Below, piece after piece: positions 1 through 8,906 of a stretch of DNA of 64,000 bases. Each line of letters starts with the position of its first letter. Position 1 is the stretch's first letter. The notes beneath the pieces were generated by a model. It was not told the origin of the DNA. It saw only the letters and a list, made by a program, of their open reading frames with translations, and did no database searches. Position numbers and translations under genes: made by a program. The stretch spans positions 1 to 64,000 of the forward strand of contig NZ_PIQG01000001.1 in assembly GCF_003987435.1 (NCBI RefSeq). The letters run 5' to 3'. Origin of the DNA: Pseudidiomarina taiwanensis. Its GTDB lineage: Bacteria > Pseudomonadota > Gammaproteobacteria > Enterobacterales > Alteromonadaceae.

Positions 1-1
1 T

Positions 2-120
2 TGCCTGGCGGCCATAGCGAAGTGGAACCACCTGACTCCATTCCGAACTCAGACGTGAAACGCTTCCGCGCCGATGGTAGTGTGGGGATTCCCCATGTGA
101 GAGTAGGTCACTGCCAGGCT
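2..120 (+). rRNA. rrf: 5S ribosomal RNA
   Basis: The stretch matches the gammaproteobacterial 5S rRNA closely. It has the 5' end TGCCTGGCGGCC, the internal CCGAACTCAGA segment, and a 3' GCCAGGC (113-119) that pairs with GCCTGGC (3-9) to form helix I. The length of about 119-120 nt is standard. It should be the last gene of a 16S-23S-5S operon lying outside the window. A strong terminator follows at once, and then murB, as at the E. coli rrnB locus. Confidence 0.97.
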
Positions 121-128
121 CCTATCCC

Positions 129-163
129 AATCCCTCGTCCTTACGGACGGGGGATTTTTTATT
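129..163 (+). terminator. Rho-independent terminator of the rRNA operon
   Basis: A 12-bp stem (129-140 with 145-156, one G-T wobble) closes on a TTAC tetraloop and is followed by a T-run from 155. It lies about 10 nt after the 5S gene and should end rRNA transcription before murB. Confidence 0.93.
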
Positions 164-204
164 GCCTGCCTATAAGTGATAAAGGGTGATATGATTACGC
201 CATC

Positions 205-1218
205 ATGAAAAGAATCGTTAATACATCGCTGCAACCTTACCACTCATTTCGTTTAGCAACGCAAGCGACGGAACTTATTTTTCTTGAATCTCCTACTGAC
301 TGTTCTGTTGTACAAGACTCTGATTTCCTTATGCTCGGCGAGGGCAGTAATACCATTTTCACAACTGATTTTATGCGCCCGATTGTGATCAATCGTATTC
401 GCTCGGTTGTTATTGAGCATTCAAGTTCTTCATTTGATATCACTGTCGGAGCTGGACTTAATTGGCACGCGTTCGTTGAGTCTTTGATGCAGCAACAGAT
501 TTATGGTCTCGAGAACCTTGCGCTCATACCTGGAACAGTCGGTGCTGCACCGGTACAAAATATCGGTGCGTATGGTCGTGAGGTAGGCGAACTTATTAAC
601 CAAGTTGTCGCCTGGGATAGGTCTAGCGGTCAGCTGGTAAAATTATCGAAAGCGGAATGTGAATTCGGTTACCGTGACAGCATATTTAAACGGCAACCGG
701 AGCGTTGGATGATCACCCATGTGCAGTTTAGTTTACCGATCAAGTGGCGCCCTGTTGTTCACTATGGAGAACTAACATCACTTGGCGACAATTGCACTGC
801 TGAGCAGGTTTTTAATAAAGTCATATCCATTCGTCAAAGCAAGTTACCTGATCCTGCGGTTATCCCAAATGCGGGGAGTTTCTTCAAAAACCCTGTTGTT
901 GATAGGCATCAGTTCACTGAAATTAAGAAGAGCTTCCCAGATGTTATCGCTTACCAGTTGAGTGATAACAAGTTCAAACTTGCTGCTGGCTGGCTGATCG
1001 ATAGGTTAGGTTTGAAAGGCTATTCTATCGGCGCTGCTGCCGTTCATGATAAACAAGCTTTAGTGCTGGTGAATCGAGGCAATGCAACGGGTGAAAACGT
1101 CATTCAATTGGCGCAATATATTCGGCAACAGGTGGCATCATCTTTTGGCGTTAAACTCGAAGCTGAAGTACGCCTCATGGACAGCCATGGGCTAATTGAC
1201 CTGGATGTTTGTGAATGA
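205..1218 (+). CDS. murB: UDP-N-acetylenolpyruvoylglucosamine reductase MurB (type I)
   Basis: MurB is the FAD- and NADPH-dependent cytoplasmic reductase that makes UDP-MurNAc, the second committed step of peptidoglycan precursor synthesis. The 337-aa product is close to E. coli MurB (342 aa). Visible motifs are the FAD-binding LGEGSNTIF (44-52), the GLENLALIPGTVGAAP segment (101-116), YRDS with Arg157, NAGSFFKNP with the proton-donor Ser225, and LEAEVRL with Glu321. These three correspond to Arg159, Ser229 and Glu325 of the E. coli enzyme. The tyrosine loop of type I enzymes is present. The ATG at 205 has no strong Shine-Dalgarno sequence, but the upstream ATG at 191 is quickly closed by a stop. 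The end overlaps birA by 4 nt (ATGA), so the two are translationally coupled. Confidence 0.97.
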   Translation: MKRIVNTSLQPYHSFRLATQATELIFLESPTDCSVVQDSDFLMLGEGSNTIFTTDFMRPIVINRIRSVVIEHSSSSFDITVGAGLNWHAFVESLMQQQIYGLENLALIPGTVGAAPVQNIGAYGREVGELINQVVAWDRSSGQLVKLSKAECEFGYRDSIFKRQPERWMITHVQFSLPIKWRPVVHYGELTSLGDNCTAEQVFNKVISIRQSKLPDPAVIPNAGSFFKNPVVDRHQFTEIKKSFPDVIAYQLSDNKFKLAAGWLIDRLGLKGYSIGAAAVHDKQALVLVNRGNATGENVIQLAQYIRQQVASSFGVKLEAEVRLMDSHGLIDLDVCE

Positions 1219-2198
1219 GTAAAACTGACGATAAATTAGCGTTTATCATCGCAACCCTTGCTGATGGTCAGTTCCATTCCGGGGCGGACTTAGGTCGCAA
1301 TCTTGGTATCTCACGTGCGGCAATCCATCAACTTGTGCATCAACTCGAAACGCTCGGTCTGGATATTTACAGTGTCCCCGGAAGAGGCTATCGACTTGCC
1401 CGAGGATTTACTGTGCTTGATCAAAGTAGCATCGCTGACCTACTTGGCACAGACGGGCAGCAATTTGAGCTCGAGCGTATCGTAACGTCCACCAATGATG
1501 TTTTGAAAGAGCGGATAAGATCGCAGCAATTGCAATCTGGCTATGTGGTCGTGGCTGAAGCGCAAACGGCTGGTCGTGGCCGGCGTGGACGCATCTGGCA
1601 ATCGCCTTTTGGTGCGCACCTTTATCTCAGTATGTATTGGCGCCTGGAACGAGGGATGTCGGCTGCGATGGGGCTAAGCATTGCCGTCGGGGTTGCTGTC
1701 GCTGAATTATTGCAACAGCAGGGTATTGCTGGAGTTGAACTCAAGTGGCCAAATGATATTTTGATTCACAAGGCCAAATTAGCGGGTATTTTAGTTGAAC
1801 TAGAAGGCCAAGCGGCAGCCGGTGCTGACGTGGTGATCGGTTTAGGACTAAATGTAGCAATGCCAGACTCAGTGGCGGATAAGATAGAGCAGGATTGGAC
1901 GGATTTGAGTCAGTTGCTTGGTTCATCAGTCGATAGAAATTTTTGGGTTGCCGCACTTATCAAGGCTATTCGTGATTGTCTGGTATTATTTGAGCAAGAG
2001 GGGATTGCACCATTTATTCAGAGGTGGAATCGTTTTGATGCATTTCTTGGTCAACCGGTACAGTTAAAGCTCGGCGAACATCAAGTTATTCGCGGCATGG
2101 TACTCGGCATTGATGAAAGTGGTGCGCTACTGCTAAGGCGAGATGGTATAACCGAGCGATTTCACGCCGGAGAGGTGAGCTTACGTCATGACAACTAA
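1215..2198 (+). CDS. birA: Bifunctional biotin-[acetyl-CoA-carboxylase] ligase / biotin operon repressor BirA
   Basis: BirA attaches biotin to the carboxyl carrier protein of acetyl-CoA carboxylase and, in enterobacteria, represses the bio operon as biotinyl-AMP-bound dimers. The 327-aa protein has an N-terminal winged helix-turn-helix (about 1-62, ending SVPGRGYRLA). This makes it the two-function group II form, not ligase only. The catalytic domain shows TSTND (91-95), the biotinyl-AMP loop GRGRRG (120-125), KWPNDIL (177-183) and KLAGILVEL (188-196), followed by the small C-terminal SH3-like domain. It overlaps murB by 4 nt and coaX by 11 nt, so murB-birA-coaX is a tight operon. No bio genes are in the window, so the repressor targets cannot be seen. 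Confidence 0.96.
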   Translation: MSKTDDKLAFIIATLADGQFHSGADLGRNLGISRAAIHQLVHQLETLGLDIYSVPGRGYRLARGFTVLDQSSIADLLGTDGQQFELERIVTSTNDVLKERIRSQQLQSGYVVVAEAQTAGRGRRGRIWQSPFGAHLYLSMYWRLERGMSAAMGLSIAVGVAVAELLQQQGIAGVELKWPNDILIHKAKLAGILVELEGQAAAGADVVIGLGLNVAMPDSVADKIEQDWTDLSQLLGSSVDRNFWVAALIKAIRDCLVLFEQEGIAPFIQRWNRFDAFLGQPVQLKLGEHQVIRGMVLGIDESGALLLRRDGITERFHAGEVSLRHDN

Positions 2199-2931
2199 AT
2201 TATTACTGGACGCAGGAAATAGTCGTATTAAAGCCGCTCTACTGAGTTCTGAGTATCAACTCGAACCGCTATTTAATTACAGCTATGAAGAGCTTGAGGC
2301 ACACCCGTTTGTGCTTCCAAATAACATCACTGAAACTCTGTTAGCCAGTGTTGCAAGCCAAACAAACGAAGCCAAAATCCGCGCATGGTTAACAGAGGCT
2401 ATGCCGATCCATCATGTTAGTTCTGAAACCAGGGCCTTTGGGGTAACCAATAGCTATCAATCACCACAGAATTTGGGTGTTGATCGATGGTTAGCCATGA
2501 TTGGTGCCTATACTGAGCGCCAGGAAAATACGCTAATTATTGATGCGGGTACAGCAATTACAGTGGATTGGCTCGCGGCGGATGGTGCTCATTTAGGTGG
2601 TTGGATTGTGCCGGGTGTGAGCCTTATGCAGGAGTCTATTGTCGCTCGAGCGCCGCGAGTCTTTAATGATCTCGATAGTGCTTTTGGTCGCGTCAATGAA
2701 CTCGGGAATTCGACTCCTGACGCGCTTTTAAACGGCTGCGCAAATGCTTTTGTCGGGCTGGTAAAACAAGCCTTATCAGTAAGTGAGACAGAGCTTGATT
2801 GGTTTGATTATCGGATCATTTATCTCGGTGGCTCGCTGCCACTGCTGCCTGCTGAGCTTAAACGTCGTGGTGAATCGAGAACGGATATGGTGTTACAGGG
2901 GCTGGCAAAATATGCAACCCAAGCCAGTTAG
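2188..2931 (+). CDS. coaX: Type III pantothenate kinase CoaX
   Basis: CoaX phosphorylates pantothenate, the first step of coenzyme A synthesis. It belongs to the ASKHA fold, unrelated to the P-loop CoaA. The 247-aa protein shows the phosphate-1 motif LLLDAGNSRIK (5-15, Asp8), the pantothenate-binding GVDRW (97-101, catalytic Asp99), the phosphate-2 motif IIDAGTAITVDW (117-128, Asp119) and GGWIVPG (137-143). A Shine-Dalgarno-like GGAGAGGTGAG at 2169-2179 supports the ATG at 2188. Type III enzymes as a family are not feedback-inhibited by CoA and need a monovalent cation. The gene sits where E. coli has coaA after rrn-murB-birA. Confidence 0.96.
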   Translation: MTTKLLLDAGNSRIKAALLSSEYQLEPLFNYSYEELEAHPFVLPNNITETLLASVASQTNEAKIRAWLTEAMPIHHVSSETRAFGVTNSYQSPQNLGVDRWLAMIGAYTERQENTLIIDAGTAITVDWLAADGAHLGGWIVPGVSLMQESIVARAPRVFNDLDSAFGRVNELGNSTPDALLNGCANAFVGLVKQALSVSETELDWFDYRIIYLGGSLPLLPAELKRRGESRTDMVLQGLAKYATQAS

Positions 2932-2940
2932 GCTTGGGTT
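2916..2940. terminator. Bidirectional hairpin between coaX and nspC
   Basis: A perfect 10-bp inverted repeat AACCCAAGCC / GGCTTGGGTT encloses the loop AGTTA and contains the coaX stop codon. It lies between two convergent genes. Neither side has a long T-run, so termination may be imperfect. Confidence 0.6.
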
Positions 2941-2958
2941 ACATTGACATCGCATTAT

Positions 2959-4095
2959 TTACGAGAGCTTATCGCGAAAATCCTCGTATTCGAATTTTCG
3001 AACCAGGTCAAAGTGTCCGTCGCGGCGCAAAATGCCAATACTCGGATGCTCCACACCATTAAAGAAAGTGGTCTTTACCATAGTGTAATGCATCATATCT
3101 TCAAAGATGATCCGAGTCCCTACCGCTAACGGTTCAGCAAAACTGTAGGAACCAATTACATCCCCTGCAAGGCATGAATTACCGCCGAGCTTATAAGTAT
3201 GAGGGTACTCGTTAGGTTCTCCTGCGCCGGTCACTGTAGGCCGATAAGGCATTTCTAACACATCAGGCATGTGTGCGGTGGCTGAAATATCGAGGATCGC
3301 GATGTTGCCGTCATTTTCCACAATATCAACAACCTCAGCCACGAGAGGACCAGTTTGCCAAGCCACAGCTGAGCCTGGCTCCAAAATAACTTGTACCTGA
3401 TAGGTCTCTTGAATTCGTTTGAGCTGCTGAATCAGGTGTTCAACATCATATCCAGCTCGCGTCATCAAGTGACCACCACCTAAATTGAGCCATTTCACCT
3501 TATGTAACAGTGCCCCGAACTTTTCTTCAACGGCAGCTAAAGTGCGTTCAAGAGCGACGGAGTCACACTCGCAAAGATTATGGACGTGAAGCCCTTCTAA
3601 GCCCTCAAGATCAGCATCGACAAGCTCCGCTGCGCGGACGCCTAAACGTGAACCGGGTGCACTTGGGTCATACAGCTCAGTGCTTGCTTCTTGATGCTCT
3701 GGGTTGACTCGCAAGCCAGCAGAGACGCCCGCAGCAAGTGTCTGGTCACGATAACGCAGCCATTGACCGATGCTATTGAAAGAGATGTGCTCACAAAGCG
3801 GAAGGATCTCATCAATATCTTTTTGCTTGTAGCCAGGTGCATAAGCATGCACGCTGCGACCAAACTCATATTTCGCCAACTTAGCTTCCCACACCGAACT
3901 CGCGGTACAGCCGACGAGGTATTCGCGAACGAGCGGAAAAGTCGACCACATTGAGAACCCTTTCAAGGCGAGAATGATTTGCGCACCACTCTCGTCTTGA
4001 ACACGCTTCATCAATTGCAAATTACGCTCGAGCAAAGCCTCGTCACAAACGTAACAAGGCGATGGAATAGCGTCGTTGTGATAGGGCGTCGACAT
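2959..4095 (-). CDS. nspC: Carboxynorspermidine decarboxylase NspC
   Basis: NspC is a PLP enzyme of the fold III alanine racemase/ornithine decarboxylase superfamily. It decarboxylates carboxynorspermidine to norspermidine, or carboxyspermidine to spermidine. The 378-aa length is almost that of Vibrio NspC. Features seen are the PLP lysine in LALKGFS (Lys45), the glycine-rich LNLGGGH phosphate loop, EPGSAVAW, the substrate-side NLCECDS, and MMHYTMVKTTFFNG near the C terminus. The gene lies 8 nt after lys1 and both are read leftward, giving an operon of two consecutive pathway steps. An AAGGA sits 12 nt before the ATG, slightly farther than ideal. Which polyamine is made depends on whether putrescine or diaminopropane is the substrate, which this window does not show. 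Confidence 0.95.
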   Translation of the reverse strand: MSTPYHNDAIPSPCYVCDEALLERNLQLMKRVQDESGAQIILALKGFSMWSTFPLVREYLVGCTASSVWEAKLAKYEFGRSVHAYAPGYKQKDIDEILPLCEHISFNSIGQWLRYRDQTLAAGVSAGLRVNPEHQEASTELYDPSAPGSRLGVRAAELVDADLEGLEGLHVHNLCECDSVALERTLAAVEEKFGALLHKVKWLNLGGGHLMTRAGYDVEHLIQQLKRIQETYQVQVILEPGSAVAWQTGPLVAEVVDIVENDGNIAILDISATAHMPDVLEMPYRPTVTGAGEPNEYPHTYKLGGNSCLAGDVIGSYSFAEPLAVGTRIIFEDMMHYTMVKTTFFNGVEHPSIGILRRDGHFDLVRKFEYEDFRDKLS

Positions 4096-4103
4096 CGTTG
4101 TGA

Positions 4104-5303
4104 TTATTCCTTAAAAGGTGATTCGCATTCGACCACGTGCCAAGGTAGGCCATATTTGTTAAGGCGCTCCATGAACTCATCCGGATCGAATTGCTCCATA
4201 TTCCACACACCTGGTTTCATCCAATGGCCTTGCAGCATCATTGAAGCACCGATCATTGCAGGAACACCCGTCGTGTATGAAACCGCTTGAGCGCCGACTT
4301 CAGCGTTACAGACTGCGTGGTCACAGTTGTTGTAGATAAAGATAGTTTTTTCTTTACCATCTTTGATACCGGTGACGTAGGTTCCGATACAGGTTTTACC
4401 TGTGTAGCCCTCGGCAAGCGAGCCTGGGTTTGGCAGAACCGCTTTTAAGAACTCAAGAGGTGCGATCTTTTGACCTTGAAAATCAATCGGCTCGATCGAG
4501 GTCATGCCGATGCCTTCTAGTACTCGTAAGTGGTTCAAGTACGCATCGCCGAAAGTCATCCAGAAGCGAGCACGTTTTAAGGTCGGGAAGTGCTTAACCA
4601 ATGACTCCAGTTCTTCGTGGAATAACAAATATGATGGGCGGACACCGACATTTGGATAGTCGAGGTCTTTGCGCACGCTAATCGGCGCAGTTTCATGCCA
4701 TTCACCATTCTCCCAATATTTACCTTTTTGGGTGATTTCACGAATGTTGATTTCAGGGTTAAAGTTGGTTGCGAAAGCCTGACCATGGTCACCACCATTA
4801 CAATCAACAATGTCGAGATAATGGATTTCGTCGAAGTAATGTTTCGCAGCATAGGCCGTATAAACGTTGGTCACGCCTGGGTCGAAACCTGCTCCGAGTA
4901 GGGCCATGATACCTTTTTCTTTGAATCGCTCTTGATAAGCCCATTGCCACGAGTATTCGAATTTGGCCTCGTCTTTGGGTTCATAGTTTGCGGTATCGAG
5001 ATAGTGCACACCCGTTTCAAGGCAGGCATCCATAATAGGTAAATCTTGATATGGAAGTGCGACATTGATAACTAGGCTAGGCTCAACTTTACGAATCAGC
5101 TCTGCTACTTCGTTAGCGTTATCGGCGTCAACAGAATAGACTCCAACGACGCGATCACTCCCGACTTCTTGTTGTAGCTTTTCGCACTTTGAAACCGTCC
5201 GACTTGCAAGGTGTATTTCGCTGAAATACTCAGGCAACATGGCGCACTTTTTCACGACGACACCAGCTACGCCACCGGCACCTATAATCAATACTCGAGA
5301 CAT
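4104..5303 (-). CDS. Carboxynorspermidine synthase (saccharopine dehydrogenase family)
   Basis: This NADPH-dependent enzyme condenses aspartate semialdehyde with diaminopropane or putrescine to give carboxynorspermidine or carboxyspermidine, the step before NspC. The protein opens with the Rossmann motif RVLIIGAGGVAGVV and continues as a typical LYS1-like saccharopine dehydrogenase family member (LGAGFDPGVTNVYTAYA, VDCNGGDHG, TGVPAMIGASMML). I chose the ATG at 5303 (399 aa) because AAAGGG lies 9 nt upstream and the Rossmann strand follows directly. A start 12 codons earlier is possible but lacks a site. It is often annotated as saccharopine dehydrogenase, but pairing with nspC argues for the polyamine role. 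Confidence 0.92.
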   Translation of the reverse strand: MSRVLIIGAGGVAGVVVKKCAMLPEYFSEIHLASRTVSKCEKLQQEVGSDRVVGVYSVDADNANEVAELIRKVEPSLVINVALPYQDLPIMDACLETGVHYLDTANYEPKDEAKFEYSWQWAYQERFKEKGIMALLGAGFDPGVTNVYTAYAAKHYFDEIHYLDIVDCNGGDHGQAFATNFNPEINIREITQKGKYWENGEWHETAPISVRKDLDYPNVGVRPSYLLFHEELESLVKHFPTLKRARFWMTFGDAYLNHLRVLEGIGMTSIEPIDFQGQKIAPLEFLKAVLPNPGSLAEGYTGKTCIGTYVTGIKDGKEKTIFIYNNCDHAVCNAEVGAQAVSYTTGVPAMIGASMMLQGHWMKPGVWNMEQFDPDEFMERLNKYGLPWHVVECESPFKE

Positions 5304-5384
5304 AGTAATAGACCCTTTAATTGCATCCAAAATTGGCATGATTTAAAGCGTGAAAGATAGCATAGATTGGCGCATTTCGCATAT

Positions 5385-7283
5385 CTAATAAGATGTATTT
5401 TCGAGCAAAGATTTTGCCATTCTACGTAAGTTTTGCGTCGCTTGCTGTTGGCTCGAGCACTGAAGGTCGTGACAGATCGTATTGCTACTGACCTGTGCGG
5501 GCCAACTCTGGATAAAGTGGTACTGTCCTTGCTGATTGACATGACCGTCTAAATAAACAATCCAAGCGAAATGCGCATCATAAAAGGGTAAGTGACCAGA
5601 GCTAAAGCCCGTTAGGATTTGTTTTGCGCCATCCATGAGTTGTGGTGTTGCTGCATAACGTCCGCTTCGACGCCACCGTTGTTCCTGTTCGCAATAAAGC
5701 GCAAGGCTCTGCAGTAATTGTGAGCTGCCGGCACTAATTGGCACAGCCATAAGCGAACTCGGTGCGCCGCTACTCATATTCTTTTTGAAGCCATAGCGCA
5801 GTGGGACAAATCCGTTTACTTGCCAGAATCTATGTAACTCGGCAGTGTCACCAAAGCTGGTCCCAATCGCATCGATGCCAGCATTAGCAGCCTTGCTTTT
5901 CAATTCCCTCAGCATTGCACTGGCGTGGCCTTTTTGGCGGAACTCGGTGGTGACTGCGATGCGTGAGACACGCCACCAATACAGTTGCAACGCAAGCTCT
6001 GATTGCCGATAAAAACCTAAGGCTTGGGGAATCAAACCTCCCCCTTTAAGGCGTCGTGTGCCAGCCATGACAGAGTCTCGCAGGTCTGCCGCTAAAGCCG
6101 GTTCATCACAGTACCAAATAACGCCGATTAATTGTTCCTGCAAGCACAGTAACAAGCGCTGCTTCGGATCATCGAGTAATAAGCGCAGATCGTTAGGGCT
6201 GGTTTGGTAATGCGCATCAAGGAGTAATCGAACGACCCGGTGGAGCGTGTTCTCGTCGAGTTCAGCAGCGTGGCAATCGCGATAGTGAAATGAAGCCGCG
6301 TGTTGTGTGACCTCGGTTGCGGTTATATCTGTGAGCAGTAGTAATTTGTTGAGCCAGTTTTCAAGCGGGTCATCAGCTGCCCAGCGAAGCGGCTGGGTAA
6401 GTTGGTAGTGGTTATAATCAGTACGCTTGGCTAACCACTCTAAGAAACGCAGGATAAAGCCCCGACCACAGCCTTCATAGCCTTCAACTGTTGTCGCAAT
6501 GGCTAATACCTCGAATGACTCGACCAGCTGCTTGAGAATATGCAGTGGGATCGCTGCCGCCTCATCAATGACCAACAGCTTTGATTGCGAGCGCTGTGTA
6601 GGATTATCCAGGAGTTTGTCCCAGGCTACAAATTGAGCACAATTCTCAGCATATTTAAGTAAGGTTGCGACCGCATTTGGGTGAGGCCCCGTCACTATGA
6701 CATCTAACTCTGGCTGTCGAGCAACGAGAGCTTTTAGCGCAAGCCCTAAAGTCGTACTTTTTCCGCGACCACGGTCGGCGGTAAGCACGATACAGTCATG
6801 ATCATGGCGCAGTAAACTTTGGATAACTTGCTGTTGGCTGGGTGTCGCTATGACACCCGTTTGTGCTTGTGTTGTTTGTTTGCGTGGTTTAGCCGCCTCG
6901 ATACGAGACCAAATATTTTCCTCGGTGGTTGGTGTCACCGTGGTGACATAAGCTGTGGCTGAACTGAGTTCTAGCATTCTTTTAATAAAAGGTGTTTGCT
7001 GCTCGGGCAGCAACAAACAAAGGATGCCCCCAGCTTCAATGGTTCCGCTTAGTGCAGCTAATGCATCAATATTTAAATCGCTACTGAAATCGAGAAAGAC
7101 TAACCGAGCATCTCGCCCTAAAAAGTCTCGATAACGATTCAGCTTGGGACCAAACTCGCCATCTCCATCAAGGGTAATGCAGGGATTTGCTTGGTGCAGC
7201 CGAGTTCTAATTCGGTCACGCCAGTTTTTGGGACCAGTAAATAAAAAGACAGCACGCTCAGGTGCTGCCTTTTGCTGAGTCAT
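5385..7283 (-). CDS. tmcA: tRNA(Met) cytidine acetyltransferase TmcA
   Basis: TmcA uses acetyl-CoA and ATP to make N4-acetylcytidine at the wobble position of elongator tRNA-Met, preventing misreading of AUA. The 632-aa protein has an N-terminal DUF1726-type domain, a helicase-like ATPase module with Walker A TADRGRGKS (Lys175) and Walker B-type LLVIDEAAAIP, a GNAT domain (VSRIAVTTEFRQKGHASAML) and a C-terminal tRNA-binding tail. The start chosen is the ATG at 7283, preceded by AGGGTGAG. A GTG four codons upstream (7295) would place that site inside the gene. It begins 18 nt after the transporter at 7302-8729 and is probably cotranscribed with it. Confidence 0.95.
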   Translation of the reverse strand: MTQQKAAPERAVFLFTGPKNWRDRIRTRLHQANPCITLDGDGEFGPKLNRYRDFLGRDARLVFLDFSSDLNIDALAALSGTIEAGGILCLLLPEQQTPFIKRMLELSSATAYVTTVTPTTEENIWSRIEAAKPRKQTTQAQTGVIATPSQQQVIQSLLRHDHDCIVLTADRGRGKSTTLGLALKALVARQPELDVIVTGPHPNAVATLLKYAENCAQFVAWDKLLDNPTQRSQSKLLVIDEAAAIPLHILKQLVESFEVLAIATTVEGYEGCGRGFILRFLEWLAKRTDYNHYQLTQPLRWAADDPLENWLNKLLLLTDITATEVTQHAASFHYRDCHAAELDENTLHRVVRLLLDAHYQTSPNDLRLLLDDPKQRLLLCLQEQLIGVIWYCDEPALAADLRDSVMAGTRRLKGGGLIPQALGFYRQSELALQLYWWRVSRIAVTTEFRQKGHASAMLRELKSKAANAGIDAIGTSFGDTAELHRFWQVNGFVPLRYGFKKNMSSGAPSSLMAVPISAGSSQLLQSLALYCEQEQRWRRSGRYAATPQLMDGAKQILTGFSSGHLPFYDAHFAWIVYLDGHVNQQGQYHFIQSWPAQVSSNTICHDLQCSSQQQATQNLRRMAKSLLENTSY

Positions 7284-7301
7284 CTTTACGCTCACCCTAA
7301 A

Positions 7302-8729
7302 TTAAAAGAGTTGCAGCAATGATGTGCCGAAGTATTTAGTGGCGACAGTATTGATGAAAATAACTGCCAAGATAACGGGTATAAAGGTCGTTATCGAGAA
7401 ATTCACATAGCTGTGGAGCCATGACTTCGCATAGGCTGCATTACCGTCACTAAGCTCTTCAGTGAGGCGCGCGCGTTTCCAGCGGAAGCCGACAAATAAG
7501 CAAATTAACAGACCATTAAGCGGTAAGATGGTGTCATAGAAAATGTCATAGATGACATCAAAGACTGATTTTGATTGGTCTGCGTAACTGACAAACTCAG
7601 TGAAGAACGGCACTAATCCAAATGAGGTTGCCGCAATCAGAGTTAATACGGTCATACTCGATGCCATAACCAGCAATGAACGCTTCCGAGAAACGTTAAA
7701 TTTCTCCATGAAAGACGAAGTAGGCACCTCAATGATCGAGACCAGCGAGGTAATTGCAGCCACAAACGCGAGCAAGAAGAACACGGTTGCAGCGACACTT
7801 GCTGGGAAGTAACCAATGATCTCGGACAATGCGAGGAAGATTTTCGGGAAGAATGAGAAAATCATGCTGACACTGCTATCGCTGAGAGATTCAGGGTTAG
7901 TGTCAGGATAAATCGCAAAAATCGCAGGAAGTGTCATCAAACCGGCAATGAACGCAACAGAAGTATCGGTTACTGCGACCAGTTTACCCGAAGTGACAAT
8001 ATCATCATGACGGCGGAAGTATGAGCCATACGTGATTAAAATCCCCATACCGAGTGACAGCGAGAAGAAGGCTTGCGCAAGCGCACCATTGACCACATCA
8101 CCAGTGATTTTGCTGAAATCGGGAACGAGATAAAACTCAACGCCGGCCCAGGCATTATCAAGAGTCAGTACGAATACAACCAGTGATAACAGCATCACGA
8201 ACAATGTTGGCATCAGTACTTTTGATGCACGCTCGATACCATTCTTAACACCGCCCATCAGAATCACGTTAACGACTAAGGTGACTGCGATAAGGTAATA
8301 GACAAAGTCATAATTTTGGACAAACTGACCGAAATACCCGTCACTTGCTAAATCATTGAGGTTGCCCATCAAGGATTGGACTAAGTAGCCAAATATCCAA
8401 ACAGTGATCACCATATAAAACACGGCAATCATAAAGGGGGTAATGGTTGCCAGGATGCCAGCTAAACGCCACTGTGGTTTGTTATCGCCAAGTTCGGTGT
8501 AAGCACGGTAAGGACTATGCTGAGTTTTTCGACCTAAGCCCATCTCAGCCAACATGACAGGTAGACAGATAAACGCGACAAATAAAGCATACAAAATCAA
8601 AAATGCACCACCGCCATTTTTGGTGGCGGCTACCGGGAAGCCCACTAGGTTCCCAATACCAACTGCAGAGCCTGCTGCGGCTAGAATGAATCCAAGTTTG
8701 GAACTGAAGTGTTCGCGCGATGTGGCCAT
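7302..8729 (-). CDS. Sodium-dependent transporter, NSS/SNF family
   Basis: A 475-aa integral membrane protein of the neurotransmitter:sodium symporter family (LeuT fold), which takes up amino acids or related amines with Na+. The N terminus has the family signature: REHFSSKLGFILAAAGSAVGIGN runs into LVGFPVAATKNGGGAFL, the unwound first helix that holds Na+ and substrate. About eleven to twelve hydrophobic segments follow. AAGG lies 8 nt before the ATG. The substrate cannot be read from the sequence. Amino-acid uptake would suit a marine proteolytic lifestyle, and Na+ coupling suits a marine cell. The gene is immediately upstream of tmcA on the same strand. Confidence 0.93.
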   Translation of the reverse strand: MATSREHFSSKLGFILAAAGSAVGIGNLVGFPVAATKNGGGAFLILYALFVAFICLPVMLAEMGLGRKTQHSPYRAYTELGDNKPQWRLAGILATITPFMIAVFYMVITVWIFGYLVQSLMGNLNDLASDGYFGQFVQNYDFVYYLIAVTLVVNVILMGGVKNGIERASKVLMPTLFVMLLSLVVFVLTLDNAWAGVEFYLVPDFSKITGDVVNGALAQAFFSLSLGMGILITYGSYFRRHDDIVTSGKLVAVTDTSVAFIAGLMTLPAIFAIYPDTNPESLSDSSVSMIFSFFPKIFLALSEIIGYFPASVAATVFFLLAFVAAITSLVSIIEVPTSSFMEKFNVSRKRSLLVMASSMTVLTLIAATSFGLVPFFTEFVSYADQSKSVFDVIYDIFYDTILPLNGLLICLFVGFRWKRARLTEELSDGNAAYAKSWLHSYVNFSITTFIPVILAVIFINTVATKYFGTSLLQLF

Positions 8730-8835
8730 CTTAGTTACCTTGTTATTATGATGATTTGGTGTCTACGCATTCGCTGCGTGCAAAGTTGCTCAATCCTAGC
8801 GCAATGCGGTTTGAGCGGCAAGTGAGCTGACTGTA

Positions 8836-8866
8836 ACAAAAAAGCCAGCCCCAAATCGGGGCTGGC
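8836..8866 (-). terminator. Rho-independent terminator after the thioredoxin-TPR gene
   Basis: A perfect 9-bp stem GCCAGCCCC / GGGGCTGGC (8844-8852 with 8858-8866) is followed, in the leftward direction, by six T (8838-8843). It ends the aldehyde dehydrogenase - thioredoxin-TPR transcript before the NSS transporter. Confidence 0.92.
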
Positions 8867-8906
8867 AACCATGTCAATCGTATGGAGAAGTCGTTCATTA
8901 GCGGAG

